A stretch of 64,000 nucleotides of DNA from Rebecca billardiae RCC1528 (Eukaryota; Haptophyta). The notes under the pieces are model-generated. The model ran no database searches and was not told the origin of the DNA. It was given only the letters and a program-made list of their open reading frames with translations. A program made the translations under genes and the position numbers. This document shows, piece after piece, positions 1 through 10,034 of this stretch (positions are counted from its first letter, which is position 1; every line of letters starts with the position of its first letter). Location of the stretch: contig OZ251227.1 in NCBI GenBank assembly GCA_965240325.2, forward strand, positions 1-64,000. The letters run 5' to 3'.

Positions 1-1690
1 CGGGCCCGACTCGAGCGCGTCGACGCCCACGCGCACGCCCGCCGGCCGCCCCGCGGGCGCGCCGCCGCCGCCGCCGTCGGAGGACGAGCCGTCGGACGAC
101 CAGTCGTCCGCGCCGCCGCCGCCGCGCCGCCGCTCGCCCTCGTCCTCGCCCTCCTCGTCGCCCTCGTCGTCGTCCTCGTCCTCCTCCTCCTCGTCGTCGT
201 CGTCGTCGGGCGGGAAGGGCACGGCGCCGAGGTCGAGCGCGGGCACCGTCGACGGGCGCCGGTACGCGTCGGGCGGCGCCGGCTCCATCAGCACGCCTGC
301 GCGGCGGGGCGGCGGCGGCGCGCGCGGCCGGTGAGAGCGTCGCGCGGCGCGGCGCGCTCTCCGCGCGCGCGCGCAGGCGCGGCGCGGCGCGGCGCGCACC
401 CTCGCCGAGCCGCGGCGTGTAGTTGCCCGTGTTGGGGTCGACGGGCAGCATGGGCGGCGCGTCGGCGTCCTCGGCCGACGGCTCGTGCGGCTGCTCCGGC
501 GCGCCGCCCTCCGCGCCGTCCTCGTCCGCGCGCGGCGGCAGCGTGTGCCCCTGCGCCGCGTGGAAGTCCGCCCACGCGTAGCACTGGCGCTGCAGCTCGT
601 CGCGCTCCGCAGACAGCCGCGCGAGCGCGCGCTCCTGCTCGCCGAGCAGCCGCTGCAGCGCGGCGCGCTCCTCGCGCGCGGCGGCGGCGGAGAGCTCGGC
701 CGCGGCGCGCGCCTCCTCCGCGCGCGCGCTCGCCGCGCGCGCCTCCGCCGCCGCCTGCTCCGCCGCGGCGATCGCGTTGGCCGCGTCGCCCGCGTGCGCG
801 ACCGGCGCGGCGCTCGCGCGCGCGGCCGCGTGCTGCAGCGCGAGCTCGTACGCGTCCTTGACGCGCGGGAGCAGCCGGCCGTGCACCGAGTCGGCGGCCT
901 GCTCGCGCGCGATGATCGCGTCGAGCAGCGCCGCGTGCAGCGCCAGCCGCCGCTCGCGCCGCGCGTGCGCGGGCAGGCGCGCGTCCGTGTGCCGCTGCCT
1001 GCGCAGCGCCTCGTCGAGCGAGAGCTCGAGCGACAGCCCGACCGCGCCCGAGAAGAGGGACGCGTGCTCGGAGGGGCGCGCGGCCGAGGCGGCGCGCGAG
1101 CCGCGCCGGCCGTGCTGCGGGCGCAGCGGCTCCGCCGCCGAGCCCACGCGGCTCGCGCGCTGCAGCAGCGTCGCCGCGCCCGCCGCGCCCACGTCCTTCA
1201 CCATGCGCGCGCCGCCAGACTCGCGCGGCAGCGCGCCGCCGCCGCGCGTGCGCGCGCCGAGCCGCCCGGCGCCGACGGGCTCGGGCGCGAAGGCGGCGGG
1301 GAGGAGGGGGACGTACGAGCCGCCGCCGCCGCCGCCGCCCTCGCGCTGCGCCACCAGCTGCGCCGCCGACTGCGGCCGCGTGCGGCGCGCGGCCGGCGGC
1401 TCGCCCGCGGGCGCGGGCGGCGGCTGCAGCGGCGTCGCGGGCTTGCGCGGCGGCGCGCCCGCCTCGGCGCCGGCGTCGGATCGCGCGGCGGGCGTCGCGT
1501 CCGCCGCGTACGTGCCCGCCGGGTCGCGCATCGGCGCGCGGCGCGAGCCGCGCACGAGGTGGCGCGGCCGGAGCGCGCCCTGCGGCGGCTCCGCGCCGCC
1601 GAGCGCCGGCGCGGACGAGACGCCGCCGCGCGCGTGGCGCGGGTTGACGGCCGAGCCGCTCGCGCCGTACACCGTGCTGATCGCGTGCAT
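1..1690 (-). CDS. Coiled-coil protein, 3' end cut by window edge
   Basis: I do not recognise this protein. Two exons are seen: 400-1690 and 1-296, with a 103-nt intron (GTGCGC...GCAG) joined in phase 1. The first Met at 1690 is the most likely start, although the frame is open further upstream. Residues 1-200 are low-complexity, rich in Pro, Ala, Arg and Gly. Residues about 300-365 form an Ala/Glu/Arg-rich coiled coil ending in AERDELQRQCYAWADFH. After the intron comes a strongly acidic Asp/Glu run, then a Gly/Ser-rich stretch that runs off the window. Predicted role: none assigned; a scaffold or cytoskeletal protein is possible from the coiled coil only. Larger plus-strand frames over the same bases are shadows. 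It faces PTH2 across 235 bp. Confidence 0.6.
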   Translation of the reverse strand, partial: MHAISTVYGASGSAVNPRHARGGVSSAPALGGAEPPQGALRPRHLVRGSRRAPMRDPAGTYAADATPAARSDAGAEAGAPPRKPATPLQPPPAPAGEPPAARRTRPQSAAQLVAQREGGGGGGGSYVPLLPAAFAPEPVGAGRLGARTRGGGALPRESGGARMVKDVGAAGAATLLQRASRVGSAAEPLRPQHGRRGSRAASAARPSEHASLFSGAVGLSLELSLDEALRRQRHTDARLPAHARRERRLALHAALLDAIIAREQAADSVHGRLLPRVKDAYELALQHAAARASAAPVAHAGDAANAIAAAEQAAAEARAASARAEEARAAAELSAAAAREERAALQRLLGEQERALARLSAERDELQRQCYAWADFHAAQGHTLPPRADEDGAEGGAPEQPHEPSAEDADAPPMLPVDPNTGNYTPRLGEGARRAAPRLRARAESAPRRATLSPAARAAAAPPRRRADGAGAARRVPAPVDGARARPRRRALPARRRRRRGGGGRGRRRGRRGGRGRGRAAARRRRRGRLVVRRLVLRRRRRRRARGAAGGRARGRRRARVGP

Positions 1691-1925
1691 GCCCTCGGGC
1701 GCGCCTCGTGTGCGCGCGCGGGGCCGGCCGGGGGCGCGGGGGGCGCACTCAGCGCGAGGAGCAGCAGGCGATGCCGGCGCCTTGTGCAACGACAGCCCGC
1801 GGCGGGATCAAAGCAAAACCGATGTTGATGATGAACAATGGGCCACGTCCGCCATCGTGCGCGGGTGAAACCGAAACGTCGATGCCTACGGCCTACCCCC
1901 TGCAGCGACCAGCGTCGGCGGCACG
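1691..1925. promoter_or_regulatory. Divergent intergenic region, coiled-coil gene / PTH2
   Basis: This 235-bp gap separates two outward-facing start codons and should carry both promoters. No clear TATA element is visible. The part near 1800-1860 is less GC-rich than the flanking coding DNA. Confidence 0.4.
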
Positions 1926-2453
1926 ATGGCGGCGCTCGTCGCGCCGCTCGCGACCTTTGTTGCGGGCCTCGCGTGCGCGCGGCTGCTCGACGCGCGGCGC
2001 GCGGCGCGGCTGCGCGCGGACGGGCGCGCGCGCGCCGCCGCCGGCGGCGAGGCGGACGACGACGACGACGACGACTCCTCGGACGAGGACGACGGCGCGG
2101 GCGCGCTCAAGATGGTGCTGGTCGTGCGCAACGACCTCAAGATGACCAAGGGCAAGATCGCGGCGCAGGCGTGCCACGGCGCGCTCGGCGCGTACCAGAT
2201 GGCGGTGGAGACGTGCCCCGAGGCCGTCGTGCGCTGGGAGCGCACGGGCTGCGCCAAGGTCGCGCTGCGCGTCGAGGAGGAGGCGGGGCTGCTCGGCGTG
2301 CGCGCGGCCGCGCGCGCCGCGCGGCTGCCGCACTACCTCGTCGTCGACGCGGGGCGCACGCAGATCGACCCGGGGTCGAAGACCGTCTGCGCCGTCGGAC
2401 CCGCGCCGATCGGCGCGATCGACAAGATCACCGGCCACCTCAAGCTGCTCTAG
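1926..2453 (+). CDS. PTRH2: Peptidyl-tRNA hydrolase 2 (PTH2/Bit1 family)
   Basis: Releases tRNA from prematurely dropped-off peptidyl-tRNA so that it can be recycled. The protein is 175 aa with no intron. Residues 3-22 are a hydrophobic N-terminal anchor, as in eukaryotic PTH2/Bit1. An acidic linker (DDDDDDDSSDEDD) follows. The catalytic PTH2 domain runs from about residue 62 to the end. It opens with the family signature KMVLVVRNDLKMTKGKIAAQ followed by ACHG, which holds the conserved Lys and His. It continues through PHYLVVDAGRTQIDPGSKTV and ends IGAIDKITGHLKLL, as is usual for the family. Length and domain order match animal and plant PTH2. The anchor suggests a mitochondrial or endomembrane surface location, which is inference. 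The start is the first Met before the anchor. Confidence 0.93.
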   Translation: MAALVAPLATFVAGLACARLLDARRAARLRADGRARAAAGGEADDDDDDDSSDEDDGAGALKMVLVVRNDLKMTKGKIAAQACHGALGAYQMAVETCPEAVVRWERTGCAKVALRVEEEAGLLGVRAAARAARLPHYLVVDAGRTQIDPGSKTVCAVGPAPIGAIDKITGHLKLL

Positions 2454-3220
2454 GGTCCGCCAAGTCAGAATCAGCGGGCCGTGACGCCCGAGCCGTCGAG
2501 AGCGGGCCCAGTCATCAGTCCCGTTCACTCAGTCCCGACTCCAAGTCCGTCAGATGATTATGAATCGATGATCAGACTGCGACGCGCCGCGACCGTCAAT
2601 GATGATGCATATATGCTCGCTACTCCCTTCAATGATGACGACGGCCGCGCGCCGTGCCGACGATGATGCTGCCGTGCTACTTCGGGAGTCACGGCCTAGT
2701 CCGCGCAGTAGTGCCGCAGTCGGGCGCACTCTCCCCCTCTTCGGTTCGGCCAGCCGCGGGCCACGGTCGCGCGGATCGATCCGCGCGGATCGCCCAGCCT
2801 ATAGCAGCAGTCAGCGCTACATCAATAATATACGCGACTACATGGTAGTACGTGACGTCGTGCAGCCGCGCCGCAGCCTCACTGAGTCACTGAGATCCGA
2901 TGACTGCTGGTGACAGACGGAGGCAGCTTCGCGAGCGAGTAGCCTGCTGCAGCCCGGCGGGATCATGAGGATGCGTCGACTCCGCTCCCGATCGGATTGG
3001 CACTGCTCCCGCTGCGGCCGCGCTCGCGACGTGCGGCAGCGAGTGACGCCGCGACACAGTGCCAGGGCCCAGGCCCAGGCCCAGGGGGCGACGGCGCCAG
3101 CCGTGATCGGGCGGTGGGGCGCCGTCCGTCCGTCCGAGCGCCCCTCCGGCTCGGCGACGGCTGACGAGGCGGAGGGAGGCGAGGCGGACTGGAGCGGTCG
3201 GGCCGGCCCACGCGGCGCGG
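2454..3220. other. Intergenic, convergent gap
   Basis: This lies between the 3' ends of PTH2 and the FAR-17a-like gene. Base composition is more mixed than in the genes, with short ATGATG-type runs near 2555-2640 and AT-richer patches near 2820-2850. I see no gene, tRNA or clear repeat. It presumably holds both 3' UTRs. Confidence 0.5.
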
Positions 3221-4270
3221 TCACGCCCACACCTCCGGCGCGGCGGCCGCCTTGTGCAGCGCGCGCGTCGCGCCGATCACGGCGAGGTGCACGCTGCCGG
3301 CGGCGAGCGGCAGCAGCACCCAGCCGAGCGAGAAGGGGTGGCGCACGCCCCACCTGGCGAGCGCGCGCGGCGGCGGGCTCAGGTTGGAGAGCTCGGCCAT
3401 GAAGCCGTACGGCCAGACGCCCTCGTCCGCCGCGTCGAGCTGCGCCGCGCGCCGCTCCACCGCCGCGACCACGTTGAACGAGACGTGCGCGATGCACGGG
3501 TAGAGCACCGCGTACAGCGCCGCGAGCGCGCCCAGCCAGCCAAACGGCGGCGTGAGCGCGCGCAGCAGCGCGCGCCGCTTGACGAGCAGGAGGTCGGCGA
3601 GCGCGCACGGCACGGCGGCGCCGTGCGAGTACAGGTTGAGCGGCTTGAACGCGCGCACGCCGCGCGCGCGCCACGGCGCCACCTCCTCCTCCTCCCACTC
3701 CTTCCGCCCGAGCGCCAGCGGGTAGTAGAGCGCGGCGAGCACGCACGCGAGCGACGCCGTCCACTCGGACGACGCGTGCCCGAGGGCGTGCACGCGGACG
3801 AGGGCGGCGTCCCACGCGGGGGGCAGCGCGGGCCGCACGAGCGGGTCGAGCGCCGCGTCCGCCGCCGCGCCGAGCGCGAGGTGCGTGCTGCAGAGCGCGA
3901 GGCACTGCACGGTGAGGTACGCAAAGTGGCCGATGCCCGAGAGCGTGCGCCACTTCTTGTCGGACGCGGCGGGGCACGGCGTGAGGAAGAGGTCGGTGAA
4001 GAGGGCGGACGCGGCGCCGAGCGCGCACAGCCCGCCCAGCGCGCCGCGCGCCAGCTGCTCGCCCGGCGCCGCGCCCGCCAGCGCCGCCTCGGAGAGCGCG
4101 GGGTCGACCGCCGCGCCCGCGGCCGCGTACACGCCCAGCAGCGCGGCGAGCGCGACGCCGTCCTTCACGAGCGCGCGCTCGTGGTGCGCGAGCTCGGCGG
4201 CGGACGGCCGCCCCTCCGCCTCCCACCCGCCCGCCGACTCGCCGTACAGCAGCCGCTGGATCGCCGCCAT
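3221..4270 (-). CDS. Multi-pass membrane protein, FAR-17a/AIG1-like
   Basis: A 349-aa intronless protein with about six hydrophobic segments. The pattern resembles the FAR-17a/AIG1/ADTRP family, membrane hydrolases that use a Thr and a His to cleave fatty-acid esters of hydroxy fatty acids. Family-like landmarks: an early membrane segment ending GHFAYLTVQCLALC, a central LNLYSHGAAVPCALADLL segment holding a candidate catalytic His, then a VLYPCIAHV segment and a GVWPYGFMAEL motif. The catalytic Thr would be the one in FAYLT. The match is at the level of motif order and topology only, so another multi-pass family is possible. The start at 4270 is the only sensible Met. It lies head-to-tail downstream of the CPS gene, 445 bp from its stop codon. 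Confidence 0.6.
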   Translation of the reverse strand: MAAIQRLLYGESAGGWEAEGRPSAAELAHHERALVKDGVALAALLGVYAAAGAAVDPALSEAALAGAAPGEQLARGALGGLCALGAASALFTDLFLTPCPAASDKKWRTLSGIGHFAYLTVQCLALCSTHLALGAAADAALDPLVRPALPPAWDAALVRVHALGHASSEWTASLACVLAALYYPLALGRKEWEEEEVAPWRARGVRAFKPLNLYSHGAAVPCALADLLLVKRRALLRALTPPFGWLGALAALYAVLYPCIAHVSFNVVAAVERRAAQLDAADEGVWPYGFMAELSNLSPPPRALARWGVRHPFSLGWVLLPLAAGSVHLAVIGATRALHKAAAAPEVWA

Positions 4271-4715
4271 GGGCCGGCGCCGAGGCTATCGCTCGATGGG
4301 CGTGATGGGGGGCTTGGCCGGCGGCTCTGCACACACGGCCTGCATCGGATCAGTGGCACGGTGCCGCTTCGTCACCGGACCTTCTTGACGAGCGTCGACG
4401 CCCAACGAACTGAACCAACCATTCGCGGCGCACATGTCAATGGCGGCCAAGCCTCGGCCCGCGGCTGTTCACTAGTTCGTATCAAGGCAGCGGCGGGCGG
4501 CGGCGAGCATGCTACTGCTCACGGCGCTGCCGCTGGCGACGATGCTACTGCACGTGTGTATCCTTGGCGCATGGTGCGCAGGCGAGCTAGGTGATGACGA
4601 GGCCGACGCGCCTGCGGCGCGAGCGCCCCGCGCCCGGCCGGCGAGCGGGCCGCCGGCGCGGGGCCCGCGCGGCAGGCCGTCGTGGTGGCCACCAGCGGAC
4701 GCGCGCGCGCGCCGC
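4271..4715. other. Intergenic between CPS 3' end and FAR-17a-like start
   Basis: About 445 bp. It should contain the CPS 3' UTR and the promoter of the membrane-protein gene on the same strand. No gene or repeat is evident. Small ORFs on either strand lack family signals. Confidence 0.45.
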
Positions 4716-7700
4716 TCACTTGGCCGCGCCCGCGCCCGCGCCGCGGTTGGCGAGCTTGTCCGAGTGCGCATAGTGCTCCTGCATGCTCTGCACGTCGAGC
4801 ACGGCCGACGAGTCCGCCCCGCGCTCGAGCGAGAGCGCGCTGAACGAGTCGGCGAGCAGCGAGGCGACCTGCAGGTTGGTGATGAGCGGCACGCTGTAGT
4901 CCACCGCGAGCCGCCGGATCGCGTAGTTAGAGATGGTGCGCTTCGAGTACTGCGGCGCGCGCGCGCGCGCGGAGGGCGGAGGGCGGCCGCGGCTCAGCCG
5001 CGCTCGCGGCGCGGCGCGCGCGGCGCGGCTCGGGCGCGCACCTGGTTGGAGAGCATCACGACGAGCTGGATCTTGCCGTTGCTCAGGTACTCGTCGATCG
5101 AGGGCTTGAGCCCCGACTCGGCGAAGTGCAGCAGCGTGTTGGGGATGCCGTTCTCGTCGAGGAAGCGGCTGGTCTCCTCTGTCGCGTACAGCGTGAAGCC
5201 CAGCCCGTGCAGCTTCGACAGCGTCGGCGCAAAGTCGGCGCGCAGCCGCTGCGGGCGGGCGGGCGGGCGGGCGGGCGGGGAAAAGGCGCGCGTGAGCCGC
5301 CTCGGCCGGCGCGCGCGCGCGCGCGCGCGCGGCGCGCGCCCGCGGCGCGCACCTCCTGGATGGAGACGAGCACGTGCTGCTCGGGCAGCGCGATCGTGCT
5401 CGCCATCAGCGCCTTGAGGAACGCGTCGTGCACGCCCGGCCCGAACGAGGCGACCTCGCCGGTCGACGCCATCTCGACGCCGAGCGACGGGTCCGCGCCG
5501 AGCAGCCGGCGGAACGAGAACATCGGCGCCTTGACCGCGACGAAGCCGGGCGCGGCGCCGGCGGGCGCGGCGCGCACGTGCGGCGGCAGCTTGAGCGGCG
5601 GCGCGCCCGCCATCGCGCGCGTCGCCGCCTCGATCAGGTTGACGCCGAGCGCCTTGGAGGCGAACGGCGCGGAGCGCGAGGCGCGGACGTTGCACTCGAT
5701 CACCGACACCTCGTCGCCCTTCACGATCAGCTGCATGTTGAACGGGCCGGTGATCTCGAGCGCCGCGCACACGCGCGCGGCGATGTCGTCGATCTTTGCG
5801 AGCGCGCCGTCCGGCAGCGTCTGCGGCGGCAGCATCAGCGTCGCGTCGCCCGAGTGCACGCCGGCGTTCTCGACGTGCTCCATCACCGCGCGCGCGAGCA
5901 GCGCGCCGCCGTCGCCGACGCCGTCCACGTCCACCTCGCGCCCGCCCTCGACGAACTTGGAGATCACGACGGGGTGCTCGCGGCTCACCATCGTCGCCTG
6001 GTCGAGGTAGCCGCCGAGCTCCTCGGCCGTGTACGCGACGTTCATCGCCGCGCCCGAGAGCACGTACGAGGGGCGGACGAGGAGCGGGTACCCGACGGCC
6101 TCGCCGAAGGCGAGCGCGTCGTCCGTCGACGTGAGCGAGCGCCACGCCGGCTGGCCCACGCCCGCCGCGTCGCACAGCGCGGAGAACTTGGAGCGGTCCT
6201 CGGCGGCGTCGATCCGCTCGGGCGAGGTGCCGAGCACGTTCACGCCGGCGCGCTGCAGCGGCAGCGCGAGCGTGTTCGGGATCTGGCCGCCGACGGAGAC
6301 GATCACGCCGCCGCAGCCCTCCGCCTCGTACACGTCGAGCACGCGCTCGAGCGAGAGCTCGTCGAAGTACAGCCGGTCGCACTCGTCGTAGTCCGTCGAG
6401 ACCGTCTCGGGGTTGTAGTTGAGCATCACGCTCGGCGTGCCGAGCTTGCGCAGCGTGCGGATCGCCGAGACCGAGCACCAGTCGAACTCGACGGAGGAGC
6501 CGATGCGGTAGACGCCCGAGCCGAGGACGAGCGTGCCGCGGTCGTTGAACTCGAGGTCGTGCTCGTCGCCGTTGTACGTCACGTACAGGTAGTTCGTCGC
6601 CGCGGGGAACTCGGCGGCCATCGTGTCGATCTGCTTGACGACCGGCCGCACGCCCGCGCGCAGCCGCGCGGCGCGCACGTCCATCTCGCCCGCGCCGCCG
6701 CCCACGAGCGCGGCGATCTGCCGGTCGGAGAAGCCGGACTTCTTCGCGACGAGCAGCGTGCTCGGCGCGAGCTCGGCCAGCCGCGTGCCGCGCAGCAGCC
6801 CGCGCATGTCCGACACGCGGCGCAGCTTCCACAGGAACCACGGGTCGATCTTGGTGAGGCCGTGGATGCGCTCGACCGGCCAGCCGCGGTCGAGCGCCGC
6901 CGCGACCGCAAACACGCGCGTGTCGGTGGCGACCTCGAGCGCGTACTCGAGCTCGGCGTCGGTCGCGTCGGCGTAGTCGCCGAAGCCCTCGACCGCCTCG
7001 AACCCCGGGATCGCCGGCTCGACCATCCGCAGCGCCTTCTGCAGCGACTCCTCGAAGGTGCGGCCGATCGCCATCACCTCGCCGACCGACTTCATCGCCG
7101 AGCCGATCTCGCGCGAGACGCGCGCAAACTTGTTGAGGTCCCACCGCGGCACCTTGGTCACGATGTAGTCGAGCGAGGGCTCGAAGCACGCCGTCGTCGA
7201 GAGCGTCACCGCGTTGCGCAGCTCGGGCAGCGTCAGCCCGAGCGCGAGCTTCGCCGCGACCGCGGCCAGCGGGTAGCCGGTCGCCTTGGACGCGAGCGCC
7301 GACGAGCGCGAGAGCCGCGGGTTGACCTCGATGATGCAGTACTCGGCGGACTCGGGGTCGAGCGCGTACTGGATGTTGCACTCGCCCACGATGCCCAGGT
7401 GGCGCACCACGTTCACCGCCGTCGTGCGCAGCATGTGGTACTCCGCGTCCGAGAGCGTCTGCGAGGGCGCGATCACGATCGAGTCGCCCGTGTGCACGCC
7501 GAGCGGGTCGAAGTTCTCCATGTTGCACACGGTGATGCAGTTGTTCGCGGCGTCGCGCACCACCTCGTACTCGACCTCCTTCCACCCCTTCAGCGACTTC
7601 TCGATCAGGATCTGCGGCGAGCCCGACAGCGCGACCGACGCCTGCGCGCGCAGCATCGGCTCGTCGCGCATGATGCCCGAGCCGAGCCCGCCGAGCGCAA

Positions 7701-9847
7701 ACGCCGCGCGCAGCATGCACGGGTAGCCGATCTGGCGCGCGGCGGCGATGGCCTCCTCGACGGTGTCCACGGCGAACGAGGGCGCGATCCGCTCGCCGAT
7801 CTCGTTCAGCTTCTCCGAGAAGATCCCGCGGTCCTCCGTCGCGATGATCACGTCGACGGGCGTGCCGAGCACCTCGACGCCGTGCTTGGCGAGCACGCCG
7901 CGCGCCTCGAGCTCGATCCCGCAGTTCAGCCCGGTCTGCCCGCCCATCGAGAGGATGATGCCGTCGGGCGCCTCGCGCTCGATCACGCGCTCCACGTACT
8001 CGGGCGTCACCGGCAGCAGGTACACGCGGTCCGCGCCCACCACGCCCTCCGCCGTGGCGGCGACGGGCTCGACGTCCGCGGCCGCGTCGGCGGGCGCGTC
8101 CATCGCCGGCGTGTTCGTCTGCACGGACGCGATGTTCGGGTTGATCAGGATGACCTCGCAGCCCTCCTCCTTGAGCGCCTTGATGGCCTGCGAGCCGGAG
8201 TAGTCGAACTCGCCCGCCTGCCCGATGCTCAGCCCGCCCGAGCCGAGCAGCAGCACCTTCTTCGCGCCCGAGCGCACGGCCTGCAGCACGGGCGGCGCGT
8301 GCGCGTCGAGCGCCGCCTTGAGGTCGAAGCGGCCGCCCGCGCGCGTCTCGTCGATGGCCTGCGCGAAGGCGTCGAAGAGGAAGGCCGTGTCCGTCGGCCC
8401 GCACTTCGCCTCGGGGTGGAACTGCGCCGAGAAGTACGGCAGCTCCTCGTGCATCACGCCCTCGTTCGAGCCGTCGTTCGCGTTGACAAACAGCTCCTTC
8501 CAGCCGGCCGGCAGCGTGCTCGCGTCGAGCGCGTACCCGTGGTTCTGCGGCGTGATGTAGCACGCGCCGGAGAGCACGTTGGTCACGGGCTGGTTCTGCC
8601 CGCGGTTGCCGTAGGGCAGCTTGTACGTGCTCGCGCCCGCCGCGCGGCCGATCAGCTGGTTGCCCATGCAGATGCCGAAGATGGGCTTGGGCGTGCGCGC
8701 GCCGATCAGCGCGGCGATGCCGTCGACCGTCGCCTGCACGCGCGCCGGGTCGCCCGGCCCGTTGGAGTAGAAGACGCCGTCGTACTCGTACTCGGTCGTG
8801 GCGATGTCGTAGTCCCACGGCACCAGGTGCACCTCGCAGTCGCGCGCGACCAGCTCGCGGATGATGTTCGCCTTGATGCCGCAGTCGACCGCGAGCACGC
8901 GCCGGCTGCCGCCCGCGTTGTACGTGACCGGCTCCTTGACCGACACGGCCGCCGCGAGGTTCTCCGCGCCGATGTCGACGAAGGGGAGCGCGTCCGAGCC
9001 CGCCGCGACGTACGAGGCCTCGAACTCGATCTTCGCCTTGAGCGCGCCGTACTCGCGGATCTTCTTCGTCAGCAGCCGCGTGTCGATGCCGTAGAGCGCG
9101 GGCACCTTCTGCTCCATCAGCCACTGCGAGAGCGAGCGCTCCGACGTCCAGTGCGAGTGGTGGTGCGAGTAGTCGGCGACGATCAGCCCGGCGGCGTGGA
9201 TGCGGTCCGACTCGAAGCCCGCGACCAGCCCGAGCTCGTCGCGCGCCTCGCCGTCCGGCACGCCGTAGTTCCCGATGATCGGGTACGTCATCACGATGAT
9301 CTGGCGCGCGTACGACGGGTCGGTCAGCGTCTCCGGGTAGCCGACCATGCCGGTGGTGAAGACGAGCTCGCCCGCGATCGAGGCCTCCGAGCCGAACGAG
9401 ACGCCGCGGAGCCGCGTGCCGTCCTCGAGCACGAGCGTGCCCTGCGCGGCGGGCGGGCGGGCGGGCGGCGGGCCGGCGGAGGCGTCACGCATCGCGCGCG
9501 CGCGCGCGCGCGCGCAGGCGGCATGCCGCGCGCGGCGGCAGCGCGCGGGCGCGGCGGCGGACCTGGCGGTAGTAGAGCGCCGAGTTCGAGCCGAAAGTCG
9601 AGCCGACGAAGCCGAGCGGCCGGCCGTCCTCGGGCAGCGCGTCCGACGCGGCGACGCGCGCGCGCGGCGACGCGGCCGCCGCGCGCGCGCGCGCGGCCGG
9701 GCGGGGCCGCGCGCCGAGCCGCGCGGGCGTGCCGGCGGCCGCGCCGCGCCAGCCCGCCACGCCGCGCGCGCACGCCAGCAGGAGCGCCGCCGCGAACAGC
9801 GCCGCCGCCGGCTGGCGGGGCGCGCCACGAGCTGCAGTCGTCGCCAT
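4716..9847 (-). CDS. Fused glutamine-dependent carbamoyl-phosphate synthase
   Basis: Makes carbamoyl phosphate from glutamine, bicarbonate and 2 ATP for arginine and pyrimidine synthesis. Exons: 9563-9847, 5353-9441, 5042-5248, 4716-4949. The introns are 121, 104 and 92 nt, all phase 0, giving about 1604 aa. Residues 96-490 are the small-subunit half. The amidotransferase triad is intact: Cys near residue 353 in FGICMGNQ, and His and Glu in SAQFHPEAK. Animal CPS1 has lost this Cys. Next come two ATP-grasp synthetase halves (first begins KKVLLLGSGGLSIGQAGEFD) and a C-terminal MGS-type regulatory domain ending near NYAIRRLAVDYSVPLITN. Residues 1-95 are an extra leader: a hydrophobic core AALFAAALLLACARGVAG, then a Trp and an Arg/Ala-rich, acid-poor stretch. 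This looks like a bipartite plastid leader. It pairs divergently with the PLP enzyme gene. Confidence 0.96.
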
Positions 9848-10034
9848 TTCGGTCGGCTCGCGCTCGCTCGGCGGTCGCGCCACCGCCGCCGATGCAAGGG
9901 GAGGTTTTTGGACCGACGGGCCTCGTGCCAAGCGGCGCGGAGCATGGCGCCCGAGCCAATGACGGAGCGCGTGCTCAAGCCGTGCCAACCGGCAACCGGG
10001 CAGTCCGGGACGAATCGACACAGCGACGACATCG
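9848..10034. promoter_or_regulatory. Divergent promoter region, CPS / PLP enzyme
   Basis: Only 187 bp separate the two start codons, so a shared bidirectional promoter is likely. It contains an AGCCAAT pentamer context near 9954-9960 that resembles a CCAAT element; this is suggestive only. Confidence 0.4.

Noticed and set aside
288-1748. 486-aa minus-strand Arg/Ala frame
   Set aside because: Another frame of the same strand gives the coiled coil and a clean intron, so this frame is a shadow.
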